Positions 21,555 to 32,310 of a stretch of 47,910 nucleotides of DNA are shown piece by piece. Origin of the DNA: Acanthamoeba lenticulata. Lineage: Eukaryota > Discosea > Longamoebia > Acanthamoebidae. The first letter of the stretch is position 1, and each line of letters opens with the position of its first letter. Both the position numbers and the translations under genes were made by a program. The DNA lies in NCBI GenBank assembly GCA_002179805.1, contig NAVB01000285.1:1-47910 (forward strand). The letters run 5' to 3'. The notes under the pieces are model-generated. The model was given only the letters and a program-made list of their open reading frames with translations. It was not told the DNA's origin and did no database searches.

Positions 21555-22818
21555 TCACTCAATGTTCGTCTGGGCGTGGACCTGCGACCATTCCTCCTCG
21601 TCCATCTTACACAGTAGTTCCCGGTAGTGCATAATGTTGCGTTCTTCTTCTTCCCCCTCGCCTTCTTGGCTGTCGGCCCGGTAGTGCCAGCCCTCTCCCG
21701 TGAACCGGTCGCATCTGCTCGTTGTGCGCCACGGCGGGGGGAGGATGCTCACAACTTGCTCAACGACCACCACAGCACAGCGTATCTGTGCGCGGACGAT
21801 TGTGAGAGAAGTGAAAGAGGTGGTGTTCGCATTATGGTGTGGACAGACCTCGCCATGGCAGCCGTGAAACAGCTGGGCGCGGGTGTTTGCCAGCAGCATG
21901 TCGCCCTTGCTGTGCATGAGCTCCATCTGGCATGTCAACATATCGCTCACCCACATTGGGTTCCTGAACAGAAAGCGAACGCCCCGTTAGTTAGCCCTGT
22001 GCCGTGGCCAGCCTGAAGGACATCACCACAACAAGTGGTTGACGTCACCGTTTTTGTCTGAGATGCTGAGAGATTCGGGCTCTATCGAGTACGAAGGCCA
22101 CCAGCCAGCCTGTGGACACGACTTGGTCTTGCGTGGCGCCCACCAGCCGACAAAAGCGTGGCGTGGCGTACACGGGCCACGCGCATTCTGGCGAGTGCCC
22201 AAAGGCGAACACAATCACCTCTTGGTCCCTGTTTTGTTGTTGTTGTTGTTGTTCTTGTGCTGTTGGGCGAGGTCCGTGTTTGCGTCTTTGGGAAAGACTT
22301 GGGCAACGTCATGAGGCGCCATACCGTGGAGCATCGGCGACGAAGGCGCGGCCTCGCAGATCGTACCGGCGGAGGAAGGGAAAGAACAGCTCGCGCTCGG
22401 TGATGCTCGTCGTCACCACTTGCTGGTCCTTGGCCACGAGTCCACCACACACCGCGGGAGCACTACAGGCTGGCGCTGGCGAGGAAGCCACACGCGACGA
22501 GGTCTCGCATCGCTGTTGGCTGGGCGAAGGAAACGGGTGGTCGGAGAGGGCGTGAAGGAGGTGGAGCAGGGAACGTTTGTGTTGGCGCTGCCGCTTGCGC
22601 AAGCTTCGGTTTTCCTTCTCCAGCTCGCGCATGCGGGCCATGACCGCCTCGAGCCTCTCTGCGGACAGCACACCTGGGGGCTGGGCAGCTGGGCGGATGG
22701 GAACCGCAGGTGAGGTCAGCAGACCTGTCGAAGGATTTCGGCGGGGCCGGCCTGGGCGGCGACGTGGCGCGGGAGGGAGCATCCTCCTTTGGTCATGTGG
22801 CTGCGGGGCTTCCTGCAT
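21555..22818 (-). CDS. AT-hook / coiled-coil / PAS-like regulatory protein
   Basis: Four exons (22818-22325, 22228-22049, 21963-21849, 21785-21555) give 339 aa in exact phase. Near the N-terminus is an AT-hook-like RRRPGRPRR, then a leucine-rich coiled coil (ERLEAVMARMRELEKENRSL, then RKRQRQHKRSLLHLLH) resembling a bZIP. The C-terminal half reads like a PAS domain: VIVFAFGHSPECAWPVYAT, RFCRLVGATQDQVV, then MELMHSKG and a CHGEIRCAVVVVEQ strand. An acidic helix with EEEER ends the protein. Inference: a DNA-binding transcription factor or sensor with a ligand- or partner-binding PAS module. It starts 95 bp downstream of the stop of the receptor gene on the same strand. Confidence 0.65.
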
Positions 22819-22913
22819 TTCGTTGTGGCCACCTCGGCGATAAGTTTATTTATTTGCCGAGAATTATTAATAAAACTATATTTTACTATCTCTTCTGCTG
22901 CCATGTGTAAACC

Positions 22914-25900
22914 TCAAGGCTTAGCGCCAGCGCTCTCGCTGTCGAGAAGAGAGTCGAGGAAGGTGAGCACATCCTCCATGGCCGGTCGCCTGTCAGCCGA
23001 CCCGTGCCAGCACTTCTTGATCTTCTTCCTGAACTCGGGCGGCGAGTCTCTGGGGATCTGGGGGCGGCGGCCCTCGAGCACGTCGAGCGAAACGCCCATG
23101 AAGTTGCGCCCGGCATAGGGCTGCTTCCGCGTCAGCACCTCCCACATGATCACGCCAAACGAGTACACGTCGGCCTTCTCCGTGTACCGCTCGCCACGAA
23201 TGACCTCGGGCGCGGTCCAGCAGGGCGAGCCACAGCGGGTCATGGTGACGTTCTCCTCCTTGATCCGCGCAAAGCCAAAGTCGGCCACCTTCACGTTCCA
23301 GTTCTCGTCCACGAGCAGGTTGGACGGCTTGAGGTCGCGGTGCACGATGACCGGGTGGAGCGAGTGGAGGTAGTTGATGCCCAACGCCGCCGACCGCAGC
23401 AGCCGCAGCTTCTGCTGCCACGACAGCTTGATGGCGTTGTTGAGGAGGATCTCCTTGAGCGAGCCCTGCTTAACGAACTCGGTCACGAGGCACAGGTTGG
23501 GCCGCTTCACGCACGCGCCTGTTGGCGACCACCACATGTCGAGTGTTCGCAAGGTCAGCCGCGAACAGGGCTTGCGCAAGCCAAGTCTCGGTGCGCGTAC
23601 CGATGAAGAGGACGACGTTGGGGTGGTGGAGCTCCGAGAGGAAGGCCATCTCGGCGCGGAACTCGAGGAGGCCCCGCTCGTCGAGCTTCTGGTTGATGAA
23701 CCGCTTCACCGCGACCTCGACGCCCTTCCACATGCCCTTGTAGACCACGCCATACGAGCCCATGCCGACTTGCTTGCCCATGGTAATCTCCTTGAAGTCG
23801 AGGATCCACCGGCACAGGTTGGCCGACGTGAGGAAGTGGTCCTCCTTGAACATCATGCCCTCGCCCACTTCCGTCTGCATCTCATCCTCTTCTCCTGCGT
23901 CCTTGTTCGTCAAGCCGCCAAAGAACCGCGCCTCCAACCCATTTGTCTTCACCTCGTACAGCTTGATCCCTGTTGTTATTCAATTAAATTCATAAATAAA
24001 ATATTAATATCCAATTAAAACAAAAGAAATAAGTAGAAAAAAATGCGAACCGTCGGGATAATCGGGCGTCTCGAACTTGCCCACGCAGATGGACTTCTCA
24101 AGGAAGGTCTCGTTCGCGAAGCGCAGCTCCTCGGACGCGATCTCGGAGACGAGGACCTGACCGCCGTGCGCGAGGGCTGTGATGCGCGCGGTAGCATTGA
24201 CAGTCGAGCCCACGTATTCGACGCGGCGCGTCCTGGGGTCGCGCACGAGCTTGGCCTCGCCCACATGGACGCCCATGCGCACGCGGAGGCCGCGGAAGAT
24301 GACGCGGTCGTCGGTGTCGCCCCACTCCTCGGCCGCGCCCGGGTGCTCAAGCAGGGCCTCGGGCCACTCTGCCTTGAGCAGCGCCTGCTGGACCTCGGCG
24401 CACCACTCGACGGCGTTGACCGCATTGGCAAACACGATGCAGAAGGAGCCCTCGCCGCTGTTGCGCTCGCGCATCATCATGGCCTCGTAGCCGCTCCACC
24501 GCTTGAGCGGTTCGCGCAGGAGCTGGTTGTGCAGCAGCATTGCGTCGCGCATAGCCAGAGCGTTGAACTCCCAGAGCGAGGCCGCGCGGGTGACGTCGGT
24601 GAACACGATCGCCACCCGGCCGTCGGGCACCGGCGCGCGGTCGATGGTGCGGGTCAGCCGCGCGATCTCGCCCATCGCCGACGACCCGCCGGATGAGTCG
24701 CTGCCGGCCTCGGAGCCCCGGAACGAGCGGGTGGCCCATTGGCCGTTGGGCAGCTTGAAGATGCTTTTGCCGCTGCTCGAGTTGTTGGACGAGGTCTGCG
24801 AGGTCTGGCTGGCCGACTGGTCCCCGACGATGGCGCTGAGGCGCGTCATGATCTCGAGGAACGTGGGCCGGATGCCCGAGTCGTAGTGCCAGCAGTTGGT
24901 GATGAGCGTGGCAAAGTCCGCCGGCGCCTCCTCGGGCATGGTGGGCCGCAGCTGGTCGCGAATGACCGCCACGGCAACCGCGGCCGGGCTGAGGGTCTCG
25001 TAGGGCTGCTGCCGCGTGAGGAGCTCCCATAGGATGATGCCTGTTTTTGCGTACATAACCTCCACCAATCAGCGCAAGCGCCGCAACAACTACCGCTGCA
25101 AAAACGCACCAAAGGAGTAGACGTCGGCGAGGGCGTAGTCGACGTCCTTGGCCTCGTTGAGCACCTCGGGCGCGGTCCAATGGATGCTCATCATCTGAGC
25201 CGGGCCGTAGTTCTTCTTGGCCTCCACGCGGAACTGGGTGAGGCCAAAGTCGGAGACCTTGACGTTCCACTTGTTGTCGAGCAGGAGGTTGAGCGACTTG
25301 AGGTCGCGGTGGACGATGCCCGACGAGTGGAGGAAGTGCATGCCCTTGGCCGCCTGGTAGGCCATCTTGACCTTCAGGGCCAACGGCAGGTCCGGGATGA
25401 GCTCGTTGTGCAACAACTGCGATGATAGTACAGCCAATCAGATAAGAATGGTCAATCATGTGAACAAAAAGCTGATTGGTGGTCGGAAGAGAAGAGAGAA
25501 GGGGGGGGGGTGCCGCGCACGTCGTAGAGAGAACCGAGGGCCATGAACTCCATCACGATGCACATCTTGGGCTTCTTGGTCGACGCGGCCATGAACAACA
25601 CCACATTGGGATGCCGCAACGCAGTCATCACGCGCACCTGGAGTAGTTTTGAATTCATTTTGAGATTCAATTAGAAGGATAAAAAACTATTAATTAATTA
25701 CTATTAATAAATGATGTTCGTGTGGTTCGTACCTCCTCGACAAAGTTGCGCTCCATGTCCTTGCTGACGTCCTCCATGATGAGGTACTTGACGGCAACGT
25801 CGGTGCCGCGCCACTTGGCGCGATAGACCTCGCCGTAGCCGCCCGTGCCCAGGTGCTCCTCGAGCGCGAGCTCGTCCGGGTCGATCTCCCACTGGTCGCG

Positions 25901-28900
25901 CTGCCCGCGGGTCCGGCGCCAAGCCAGAAGCAGCAAGGCCAGGAGCACAAGCCCGATGAGCACGAGGAAGAACACCGAGGGGATCACCGCGCCCAGCACG
26001 GCGGCGAGCACCGTCGAGTCCAGCTCGGACGAGCTCGTCTCAAGCAGGGCGTGCGCACAATAGGTGCCATCCCAGCCCTTGTTGCACTGCCTCGACACAC
26101 ACACACGAGAATCGTTAGACGTCATGAAGCCAGGCGAGGCAAGAGGTGAGGTGAAGGTGTTGGTACGAGGCAGCTCCCGTTGTAGCAGTTGCCGTGGTCG
26201 GAGCAAATGGTGCCGTTGTTGATGCATCCGGCCAGTGGGCTGACGGCCTCGCCGTCGCACGTGACCGCCTTGATCTCGTTCAACAGGTAGGCCTGCAGCG
26301 GCTTGTACGTCGCGGGGACCACCATCGTGTAGCGCACCGCCGTGCTGCCCGCCACGAGCGTGGTTTGCGACCAGTAGATCCACTCCACCAGCGCCTGCGC
26401 TTTCGTGCAGTCCTGCATGGTCGCCGTCCTGACGAGCAGCGAAAAGAAGCCCACGATCGGCCAGCTCTGCGCGCCCGGATCTGGACAACAAGAGCACGTG
26501 AGTGCACTTGACTCTGAAGGTGAATGGCTGCAGGCGAGCGACCGACGTACGGAGAAGGATAGACTCTTCGGTCGTAGTCGAGCTTTCGAGCGCCGCGTAG
26601 ATGTTGGCCGCCTCGGCGCTGATGACGTTGCCAGCGGGGTTGAGAAGCCGGGCCTGGCCCAAGAAGACCTGGTAGTCGCGGTACTCGCCGCTCACGAGCC
26701 ACACCAGACTGTACAGCGTATTGGCGGCCGTGGAGGCCGTCGCGCTCGGCGCAGCGTAGACGACCCGGCCGGACACGTCTTCCACGGGGTAACGCACCGA
26801 CCTACCGGAGCCCACCTGCTCGCGGAAGATATCAGCCCCATCGTGCTCAAGTCCTGGAATGAATGAGCCGCAGCCGAACGCGCACCGTTGCCCTAAACTC
26901 GGAAGAGACGAGGCTCAGCGCCTGCGTGATCAGGAGCGTCGCGCTGCAGGGCGTCGAGGGCAGGACCAGCTTGATGGGCGCGTTGGGCAGGGTGATGTCG
27001 GGGTTGAGGGCCGAGATGGCGGTGTCGTTCCACCAAGCCACTTGGTTGAGCATGATCCGCGCCAGGAGCTCCAGCGACAAGGTCATGTTGGCTGGCTGCA
27101 GTCCTGGTCCGCTGGAGATCTGCGAAAAAGCCATCGCGCAGGTGCGTCAGCGTCTGAGTTGGCCTTGACTGACGCGTGTTGATTCAACCACGGACGCACC
27201 CGATAGGCGGGAATCAAGGCGTAGGCGTGCATGGCGAATGTCCTTCCGTCTGAAATCTGCAGCTTCTGGGCAGGTGTGAGCCCCGAGCCTACAAGCCCAA
27301 AGTCGATGGTTCCTGCAACAAGGAGGGGTACAATGTTGGATGAATAAATTGTACATTTTAAATTGCAATTAAAATTGCAGGATGAAAAATGAAACCTAAA
27401 AAGATTATAAAAAGAAAAATATGAAGCAAAAATGCAAATAAATTGAGGGTACCCTTTGCCACAAAGTCGACGGTGGCCGATTCGTCGCCAGTGTAATACT
27501 TGACTTGGAATTGTGGGTTGTAGTTGGCGTACACGTTGGCCAAGTCGGGCAGGGCTTGCTGCTGCGGACCGTAGGCGACCGACCAAGCCACGCCGAAGCT
27601 CCGCTCTCCATCGCAGCGCAGAGAACCCAAGAGATCAATGACTTGCTTCTTGTAGGGCAACGTCAACGATGCCTGTGTGCTCGAAAACAAAGACAGAAAG
27701 AACTAAATTTAGAAATTAAATTTCTGGATTAAAAGGACCAAACGCACCCATCCGATCTCTTCAGCCCACGCAGAGATCTACGGCAAGCCAAGACTGTTAG
27801 CAGACTGTCTTCAGTTCATGATCGAGACAGGTGCGGTGACGAACCTGGTCGTTGATTTGGATCCAAGCGAGGACCTGCTCTGCTTCTCTAATGAGCGGGC
27901 AGAGGTCGCGGTTCGACGATTGCAGCGCTGCGCCGATGTACATGAGGTACACAAAGGGCCATGCGTTATCGGCGCTCAAGTCGTGGATGTCCACCAACAG
28001 ATTGCCCGCTGCGGTGTTGGATCCCATCATCATCAGCTTTGCTTGCGTCCATTTAAAGAAGAAAATGAAAATGGCACCTGAAACAGTGTCGCTGACGTTG
28101 GACATGGCGGCCCGCATGGTCGTCACGGAGGCAGCCACCACGTTGCCCGCCCGATTCTTCATCAACGCCAAAGACAGCTGCGGGTTCTGTAAGGCAATCG
28201 GCTGATCGATGATTCCCAACGAGTAGTTGGTGGCCTGAGAAATATAAAAAATCAATAAAAGTTAAAACTCAAAAAATTGGTTGAAATAATAATAATAATA
28301 ATGAATAAATAAACCAACAAACGCGAAAGACTCTTGGGCCGTACGGCGACTGCTTGGGCAACAGCGGCAGAGCTCGCGACGATGGAGAGCCTGCCATCGA
28401 GGGCGACAGCCAGACGGCTCAGGTTCCGTGACACGCTCGAATACGCGCTGCAGAAGCTGGAGTCGAACGAACAGACCACTTTGGAAAAGAAGATCGCCAG
28501 GTCTGTCGCGCTCGGGGGCATGATCAAAGTGATGTTCCGCTGGGGCAAGGTCGCATTGGGATTGAGCGCGCTGATGCGCGAATCGTCCCACGTCCGAATT
28601 GAGCCCAGCCAGATCCCGGCCACCGTCTCTCGATCCAGGACCTGGGCGTGCCTCGCGAGCGACCGTGAGCGTTTCGCCCTTCAAAAAACGCATCGCTAAG
28701 CTGAGCCCAATCGGATGTAGACGCACCAGAACGTTCTCGCCCAGTTCGGGGAGCTTGTAGGGCAGCACGACCGAGCTGGCAAAGAGAGGGATCGTGGTGA
28801 GCCCGATGGGCGGGAAGGAGGCCGGGTTGCCGTCGGTGCTGAGCGCCGCCACCAGGCCTTGGGCCATGGCCTGCACCGCCTGCCCCAAGGTGGTTGTCGG

Positions 28901-29309
28901 GAAGTACTGCAGCGATAAAATGTCCTACTCGACCAAAAAATAAAATAAGATAAAAAAAACAACAACAAACAAACAAAAAACCAATAAAAACAACAAAAAC
29001 GTTCAACATCATTAGCGTTTGTAGCAAGGACAAGAGCGAAGGGAAGTACAACCACACACCTTTTTGCAGCGGTAGCCTTCTGAAACCTTTAGCCATATGG
29101 CTGGATTGGTGGTGCCTCCACCAGCGAAGGTGACGCCGTCCACTACTGTTGAGACTCTACTTCAGAACAGGAGGGCCAGAAGAACATGAAAAGCATGAAA
29201 GAGGAATTGGCGCCAAAGCCGTACCGGGAGGAGACAGCCAAAAGGCAATCACGAAGGAGAGCAAGAGGAGCGCCAACGGGAGGCGCTGAATCAACCGCGT
29301 TTCTGGCAT
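22914..29309 (-). CDS. Transmembrane receptor: two PstS-like domains, EGF-like motif, kinase, class III cyclase, second kinase
   Basis: Eighteen exons sum to 4,917 nt (1,638 aa): 29309-29225, 29145-29060, 28906-28727, 28641-28345, 28234-28078, 28008-27845, 27777-27748, 27672-27453, 27312-27200, 27119-26886, 26845-26551, 26480-26167, 26086-25733, 25637-25521, 25416-25110, 25040-24051, 23969-23601, 23518-22914. A signal peptide ([15 protein letters not shown]) leads into two periplasmic phosphate-binding-like halves, each with an R/LARIMLNQ or [16 protein letters not shown] signature. An EGF-like C-L-C...GTYC motif and a TM helix (about 750-781) follow. Kinase 1 has GTGGYGEV (805-810), Lys825, HRDLK Asp920 and DFG 938. 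The cyclase (about 1140-1290) has FTDV, and VNATAR with the Asn/Arg pair. Kinase 2 is RAF/TKL-like with [13 protein letters not shown] and DFG intact. The junction at exons 10/11 is the one weak splice (40-nt intron, or a 64-nt one from a donor at 26909). Ligand unknown. Confidence 0.88.
26096..26108. repeat. (CA)n tract in a receptor-gene intron
   Basis: A short CA dinucleotide run next to the acceptor of the intron 26166-26087. Confidence 0.7.
28286..28305. repeat. (AAT)n tract in a receptor-gene intron
   Basis: AAT trinucleotide repeats in the A/T-rich intron 28344-28235. Confidence 0.8.
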
Positions 29310-29646
29310 TGCGGGGCTGAAAGGGTTTGATGATGATGTCTCGCCGAGCTGGCTTGGAGGGAAAGTGCGACAGGCTGTCTCCTCCTAGGCTCTACTGCGA
29401 CCGCCTTCACCATGTTTGGTAATTCAGGGCCGATTGAGGTCGCGTGCAACGTGGCCAGACCATAGCAACTGGTTCTGCTGAATCTCCGACCAGATGCATT
29501 GCAACGTAGAGAACCACGAGCGGGCTTTTTATCCAAACTAGAAGGAATCACGGCCTATCCAAGACATGCAGGTGGTCATGACCACCTGCGTGCGCCACCC
29601 AGATGGAAAAGAAAAAAATAGAAAAAGAAAGGAGAAAGATCACGAA
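29310..29646. promoter_or_regulatory. Divergent intergenic region upstream of the receptor gene
   Basis: 337 bp between the receptor start (reverse) and the small forward gene at 29647. It probably holds both promoters. No known element stands out. GACATGCAGGTGGTCATG contains overlapping CATG/GGT palindromic pieces (about 29565-29585). Confidence 0.3.
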
Positions 29647-30104
29647 ATGACCTTGGCAAAAGGGGGGGCTAAAGGTGGTGGACGCACACTGCACTGATGT
29701 CGAGGCCATGTGAGTGCAGCCTGTTGCCTGCTTGTTGACAATGCTCTTCCTCGACTCTGCCCTGTGCAACGACCAAAGGGCCCAAGTTGTTCGCTGAGGG
29801 CGAGCTCCAAAAGGCGAAGGAAGAATTCGAAGTTCGACCTCGAGGGCAGGGCAGTCCCTATCCTCTTCCTATGTGCCCAAGCCGGATCACCCCAACTACG
29901 AACCTCATGCGCAGGCTCGAAGATGTACAACTGGTTGAATCCCGCAACACAACCGAAGTGTTTTTATGGCACCATTTAAATAGGAGGCCAGGACCCCCGG
30001 TTCTGGTCTCATTTGTTGTCTTCTTCGGGGCCAGCGAGGCGAGCTTCGATCAGGTTGAGTCGCTGTTGGCGCGAATGCACTTCTGTCAAGACGAGGCCAG
30101 CTGA
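29647..30104 (+). CDS. Small hypothetical gene of uncertain extent
   Basis: Exon 1 (29647-29677) encodes MTLAKGGAKGG. A GT-AG intron (29678-29778) joins in phase to an exon reading PKLFAEGELQKAKEEFE, which looks like a real amphipathic segment. After that, the open frame continues to a stop at 30104 with poorer composition, overlapping the O-methyltransferase 3' end on the opposite strand. A further 50-nt intron starting at GTTCGACC would instead give a short ending (PDHPNYEPHAQ). I cannot decide between them. No family is recognised. Confidence 0.35.
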
Positions 30105-31648
30105 GGCCAACAGCAGCTTGTACTCCTCTTCCGTCCGTTCCTTTGCGCCCAGCATCACCATCATGTCTGTGCAGCGAGCAGCTTGTGGTGAGGCGCGCAG
30201 GTCACAAACAGAAACAAGTTGACAGGAAAACGAACGCAAGTCAATGGAGCTGGCGAAGGTGGATCCGCCTCGCGGGACAATGTGTTCCATCACCAGCAAC
30301 TTGCTGTGTGGCCTCATTGCCTTCCGCAGCGCCGTTAATATCTGCCTCGCCTGATGCGGAGGTTAATCAATGAGGCCTCCTCCCGTTGGGGGGCGGGGGG
30401 AACGAGCAGCAAGTACCTCAGGATCAGCCCAGTCATGGATGATGGCCTTGACGATGTAAAGATCCAAGCCGACAGGAATCCCGGTATTCTCGTCAAGGAA
30501 GCTTCCTGCATGCAGCTCCACTCTGTTGGCCAATGGTAAGCGTTAATGGAAGGCGCCTAAAGACGAGGCTGCTGGTTAGTGCGATGCACCTTTCTCGAAG
30601 CCCATCTGGCACTACCACCTTGTCAATGACACTTTGGATCTCAAACAAATGACCCTTGCTGATGTCGGGGTATTTGTTGAGGATTCCGAAGAGCAGGCTG
30701 CAGAGCAAGACTGGTCAGTACAGGATCCAGCAAGTGAGTGGCGTGGAGGGCGACATACTTCCCCAGTCCTCCTCCCACATCGGCCACTGAGGAAACGTGA
30801 GAGAAGTCATAGCTGCCCAGTATTTGGTCCGTTTGCTGAGTGGTGTTGGCGCTCATGGCCTGGTTGAAGTACTGCTCCACAAGGGGGTGTGATGAGTACC
30901 GGGTTGATTGGATAGTTGGAGAGGGTCCCCTACCTGATTGATATCATCATGCTCCAAGAGGTAGTCCCAGAAGGTGGGCTTTCCGAGCGTTGCTGGCACA
31001 GACGACTGTCCTGTCTTTACTGCTGTCTCCAACCCTCCCCACACTCTGCAAAAACCCTCTCAGTCAGTTGATTGGCCAATCAGGTCGCACCGTGATGACG
31101 GACCTTACCGATAGACAGCGTCATTTCCTAGGTGAAGCACCAGGTGGCGCCAGGGAGCGCCTTGACGCAAGAGATGGCTTGTTTCGTTCAGGCTAAACCG
31201 GTACATCTGGTGGTAGTTCACGTTCTTGTGTAGAGGCAGTGGTCAGCCAACCCTAGTAAACAAAAAACTAAACAGCTTATTGCAAACGTACATCAACTGG
31301 CCCCTCGTGCATGTCCAGAAACTCAAGACCAGCCACGCAGCGCAGCAAGCGGAACAGCGGTTCAGCTTGCTGGTCCGGCGCCACTCTTGGTGCGATCTCC
31401 TCCGCTGTCAAGGGCTTCAGCACGCCACTCCAGTTTAGAAGAGCTTTGGGGAAGAGAAGGTGATCATGGAACTTGTACCGAACCAGCGTCGGCGATGATG
31501 TCCACAATTCCCATCTTGGTGAAGGTGAACAACACGCGAGACATCGAGAAGCCTGCATGTGAGAGGTTCTTGTAAGTTTCTCTTGGCCAGTCGTGACACT
31601 GGTGCAAGCTCAGCCCTTACCCCTAACGGTGTTGAAAATCTTGTCCAT
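30009..31648 (-). CDS. SAM-dependent O-methyltransferase (plant/fungal COMT-like, class II)
   Basis: Ten exons (31648-31621, 31552-31484, 31443-31292, 31224-31109, 31045-30934, 30874-30759, 30697-30590, 30522-30417, 30350-30236, 30166-30009) give 359 aa, exactly in frame. The N-terminal helical dimerisation domain (FTFTKMGIVDIIAD, KPLTAEEIAPRV, FRLLRCVAGLEFLD) is followed by the Rossmann SAM-binding motif DVGGGLGNLLFGIL, an acidic FE-I strand, and the catalytic-base block KAIIHDWADPE with the conserved His. The C-terminus has MEHIVPRGG and ERTEEEYKLLL. These enzymes methylate hydroxyl groups of phenolic or indolic small molecules (caffeate, N-acetylserotonin, mycotoxin precursors); the substrate cannot be told from sequence. 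All catalytic motifs are intact. Intron 2 (31483-31444) is only 40 nt. Confidence 0.87.
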
Positions 31649-31845
31649 TCTTGCGAAGGAAGTAGCAGCTTAAGTTGTTAGCAAGGTGTGTGGGTTGTGA
31701 ACAACAAGCCTCGGGCAGTGTTGAGTTTTCTCACGTGCGGTCAGTCCATTCGCCTAATTTCGAATAAAATCGGGCATTTACAGCTCTGGCCCACCTACCA
31801 GGAAAATCGGGAACAGCAGAGCTCTCCACTTGAGCGACGAGCAAT

Positions 31846-32240
31846 CTACTGTCCCTCGCGGAGGACTTTCTCGATCAGGTCTTCATCGGCGTGGAAGGGC
31901 AGTGTGACCTGCAGCCCAGGCCGGTCATGGCACGTCGGATAGCATGTTCAGTACCAGCCAAAAACCAAAGTCAGCGCCGGGTGTCGTCAGACCTGCGCAT
32001 TTGACAAGCAAAGTAAGTCCTAACCACATAAGGCTCATATGAAAGCACGTAGTGTTCGTGCCCATCGAGAACAAGGCCGAAGCCTCCGTGCATGACCTCG
32101 CCCCACCACCGCCGTGGTTGGTGAGCAAAGCGGTACGGAGGGGAACGGCAAAAAAAAGCTGAGACGTGCCTGCACGGCCATGTCAGCGGTGAACGTGGAG
32201 CCACCTGTAATGTTGGAGGTCTCGCGATAGCGACTGTCCG
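31846..32240 (-). CDS. Hypothetical gene or gene fragment, structure unresolved
   Basis: Three reverse-strand segments read like real exons: one with GGSTFTADMAVQ (about 32200-32170), one with VMHGGFGLVLDGHEHYVLSY (about 32100-32040), and one ending VTLPFHADEDLIEKVLREGQ at a stop at 31846-31848. A GC-AG intron (GTGCAG|GCACGTC...GCGAG) would connect the first two in frame. The next join does not resolve cleanly. No start codon with a good context is visible upstream of the first segment except an internal Met. The fragments faintly recall a C-terminal domain of saccharopine-dehydrogenase-like proteins, but I would not name it. It may be a small gene or a decayed remnant. Confidence 0.25.
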
Positions 32241-32310
32241 TCCCGCTGTGAAAACGAGCAATCAAGAGGTGGAAAAAAAGAAGCACGCACCTTCCCACAA
32301 AAAAAAAACA

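Noticed and set aside
28042..28077. 36-nt intron in the receptor gene
   Set aside because: A 69-nt intron (28077-28009) with a better GCAG acceptor gives the family-like junction VSAGNLLVD and a normal intron length.
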